From Malurus cyaneus samueli (lineage: Eukaryota > Chordata > Aves > Passeriformes > Maluridae), in NCBI GenBank assembly GCA_009741485.1, contig CM019229.1:2693175-2757174 (forward strand): a stretch of 64,000 nt of DNA, written 5' to 3'. This document shows, in pieces, positions 62,570 through 64,000 of this stretch (the first letter of the stretch is position 1; each line of letters starts with the position of its first letter). Position numbers and translations under genes: made by a program. The notes below the pieces were generated by a model that had not been told where the DNA came from, did not search any database, and worked only from the letters and a program-made list of their open reading frames with translations.

Positions 62570-63290
62570 GCAAATGGGGACGAGGTGGGAAGAGGGAGGT
62601 GCAGGTTATTGAGCTGTGCTGGGACTTGAGAAATTATAGAAAAAATATTTTTAAAAAACAGGTGAAGATGGTGAGATGCAGGAGATTTTAGAACTGCAGT
62701 AGAACTTGAGAAATTTTAGAAAATACTTAAAAAAAGCAATTGAAGACAGAGTGAGATGCAGGAGATTTTAGAACAGGGGTAGAACTTGAAAAATTTTAGA
62801 AAAACATTTTTAAAAAATAGGTGTAGACAGGGTGAGGTACAGGGGGTTTTAGAACTGTGGTAGAACTTCAGAAATTTAAGAAAATGTTTAGAAAAAGCAG
62901 GTGAAGATGGGGTGAGGTGCAGTAGATTTTAAAGCTGTGGTGGAATTCCAGGGATTTTAGAAAGTTTAGGAGAAAAACAGGTGAAGATGGGGTGAGAGGC
63001 ACGAGATTTTAGAAGAGTGGTAGAACTTCAGAAATTTTAGGAAAAAAAACAGGTGAAGATGGGGTGAGATGCAGGAGATTTTGGAAGGGAGTAGAACTTG
63101 AGAAATTTAAGAACATGTTTAGAAAAGACAGGTGTAGACAGGGTGAGGTGCGGGGGATTTTTGAAGTGTGGTGGAATTTCAGAAATTTTACAATGTTTAG
63201 AAGAAAACAGGGTGAGATGCAGATTTTAGAACAGGGATAGAACTTGAGAAATTTAAGAACATTTTTAGAAAATGCAGGTGAGGCCATGGG
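62570..63290 (+). repeat. ~80-bp minisatellite in intron before exon 43
   Basis: About eight or nine units of roughly 80 bases contain CAGGTGAAGATGGGGTGAGA, TGCAGGAGATTTTAGAAC, GGTAGAACTTGAGAAATTTTAG and an A-rich run. Units differ by several substitutions and the later ones are shorter. Every unit carries CAGGTGAAG, a donor-like string, so the array holds many cryptic 5' splice-like motifs. Confidence 0.9.
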
Positions 63291-63691
63291 AGCTGCATTA
63301 GCAGAAGATCTGTCCCTTGAGGCATTGTTCCGTCTCCTGTTTCCTTGAGCGTTGTGGAGAAACCCCAAATCTGGCAGCTCCCACAGCCTGACCCGGATAT
63401 ATTTTCTCTGGAATTCTGTCCTGTGATCTTGGGTGACCTCAGGTTTTCTTTTCCCACTGTCCCAATCCCATTGTCCCAGCTCAGATGAGGGGTTTTTCAG
63501 GTCATGGCTGCTGGGAGAGCTCATCCCCCTGCTGTCCTTGCTGGGGACAGAGGAACCGGGCACTCCACAGCTCTTCAGTTGTTCCCTTTCCCACACCAGC
63601 ATCTCCTCCCAGGGAAATCCAACTTTAAGAAGCTGATGGTAGCTTCCAAGCTGATTCTCCTTGTACTGAAACCATTCTGTGTTTTGATCAG
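63291..63691 (+). other. CACNA1B: CACNA1B intron before exon 43
   Basis: Ordinary intron ending TGTGTTTTGATCAG. Nothing else was recognised. Confidence 0.65.
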
Positions 63692-63802
63692 GTGGTGGAG
63701 ATGAAGGAGATCAGCCCCACGGTTGCCAACGGAGAGCCCCAGCCAGGGCTGGAGAGCCAGGGCCGGGCAGCGTCCATGCCACGCCTGGCTGCAGAAACCC
63801 AG
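63692..63802 (+). CDS. CACNA1B: CACNA1B exon (~43): C-terminal tail
   Basis: The 111-nt exon (37 codons, phase 0 at both ends) encodes VVEMKEISPTVANGEPQPGL, then ESQGRAASMPRLAAETQ, followed by GTGAGA. GEPQPGLESQGRAASMPRLAAETQ is nearly invariant in Cav2.2. This region precedes the serine-rich and proline-rich distal tail that contacts presynaptic scaffold proteins, encoded beyond the window. Confidence 0.97.
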
Positions 63803-64000
63803 GTGAGAGAGAGGGGGCATTCTGCAGGTGCTGGGAGCCTGAGAGCAGGCCCAGAGATCAGCAGATTCCCTCTGCTTGTCATGGGTTGGAAGTTGTGAAT
63901 ATTGCTTTTAAAATATGTGGAGGCAGAAAACCATCTGGGATGGCCAGGGTTCCCCACAGGGTGTGGCAGGGATTCCCTGCAGGGGATGGCCAGGATTCCC
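63803..64000 (+). other. CACNA1B: CACNA1B intron, start of another repeat
   Basis: Intron after exon 43. The final bases (about 63935-64000) begin a tandem GGATGGCCAGGGTTCCC(C) and GCAGGGATTCCCTGCAGG pattern that continues outside the window. Confidence 0.6.

Overview
This is avian nuclear DNA. Several diverged fragments end in CR1-type 3' tails of the kind common in bird genomes, introns are packed with GC-rich minisatellites, and the coding exons read as a bird N-type calcium channel. The whole window lies on the + strand of one gene, CACNA1B (Cav2.2 alpha-1B subunit), from the domain IV S5 helix into the cytoplasmic C-terminal tail. The human orthologue is in 9q34, which corresponds to a chicken microchromosome; the density of tandem repeats fits that setting (inference).

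Clean exons, in gene order, are 2725-2790, 3398-3489, 4190-4340, 5956-6083, the mutually exclusive pair e37a (11626-11722) and e37b (50019-50115), the next exon (24111-24311), then 58265-58372, 60255-60364, 61362-61489, 62439-62565 and 63692-63802. Every splice phase agrees. Together they encode IVS5, the pore with its TGEAW filter, IVS6, the EF-hand, the pre-IQ region, the IQ-like domain and part of the distal tail. Exon numbers used here are anchored on e37a/e37b and are approximate.

The order is wrong in the middle. Bases 18130-26780 and 50440-57950 are two copies of the same intron-exon-intron block: identical over long runs and different in short noisy patches. Bases about 31755-49000 are a second, indel-riddled and length-inflated copy of 3170-12570, with broken copies of three exons and of e37a. 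A run of exactly 25 N sits at 26797-26821. I read this as an overfilled assembly gap closed with poorly corrected long reads, not as a biological duplication. As a result the only copy of the exon after e37 (24.1 kb) lies before e37b (50.0 kb), and the other block has lost it. Bases 12576-17900 and 26822-31750 match nothing else in the window and may be chimeric; the latter contains a decayed ERV-type LTR.

The most interesting biology lies at splice sites. The 3' end of exon 38, including its splice donor, has been amplified as a 48-49 bp minisatellite with eight consecutive CAG|GTGAG donors in one copy and two in the other. The same exon carries a 2 x 46-nt internal tandem insertion that breaks the frame. 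A 31-bp minisatellite abuts the e37a acceptor, a 34-bp one precedes e37b, a 31-bp one abuts the exon 40 acceptor, and a pyrimidine tract of nearly 490 nt precedes exon 36. A GC-rich, TAATTA-bearing intronic island (19030-19580, repeated at 51257-51807) is a candidate regulatory element.
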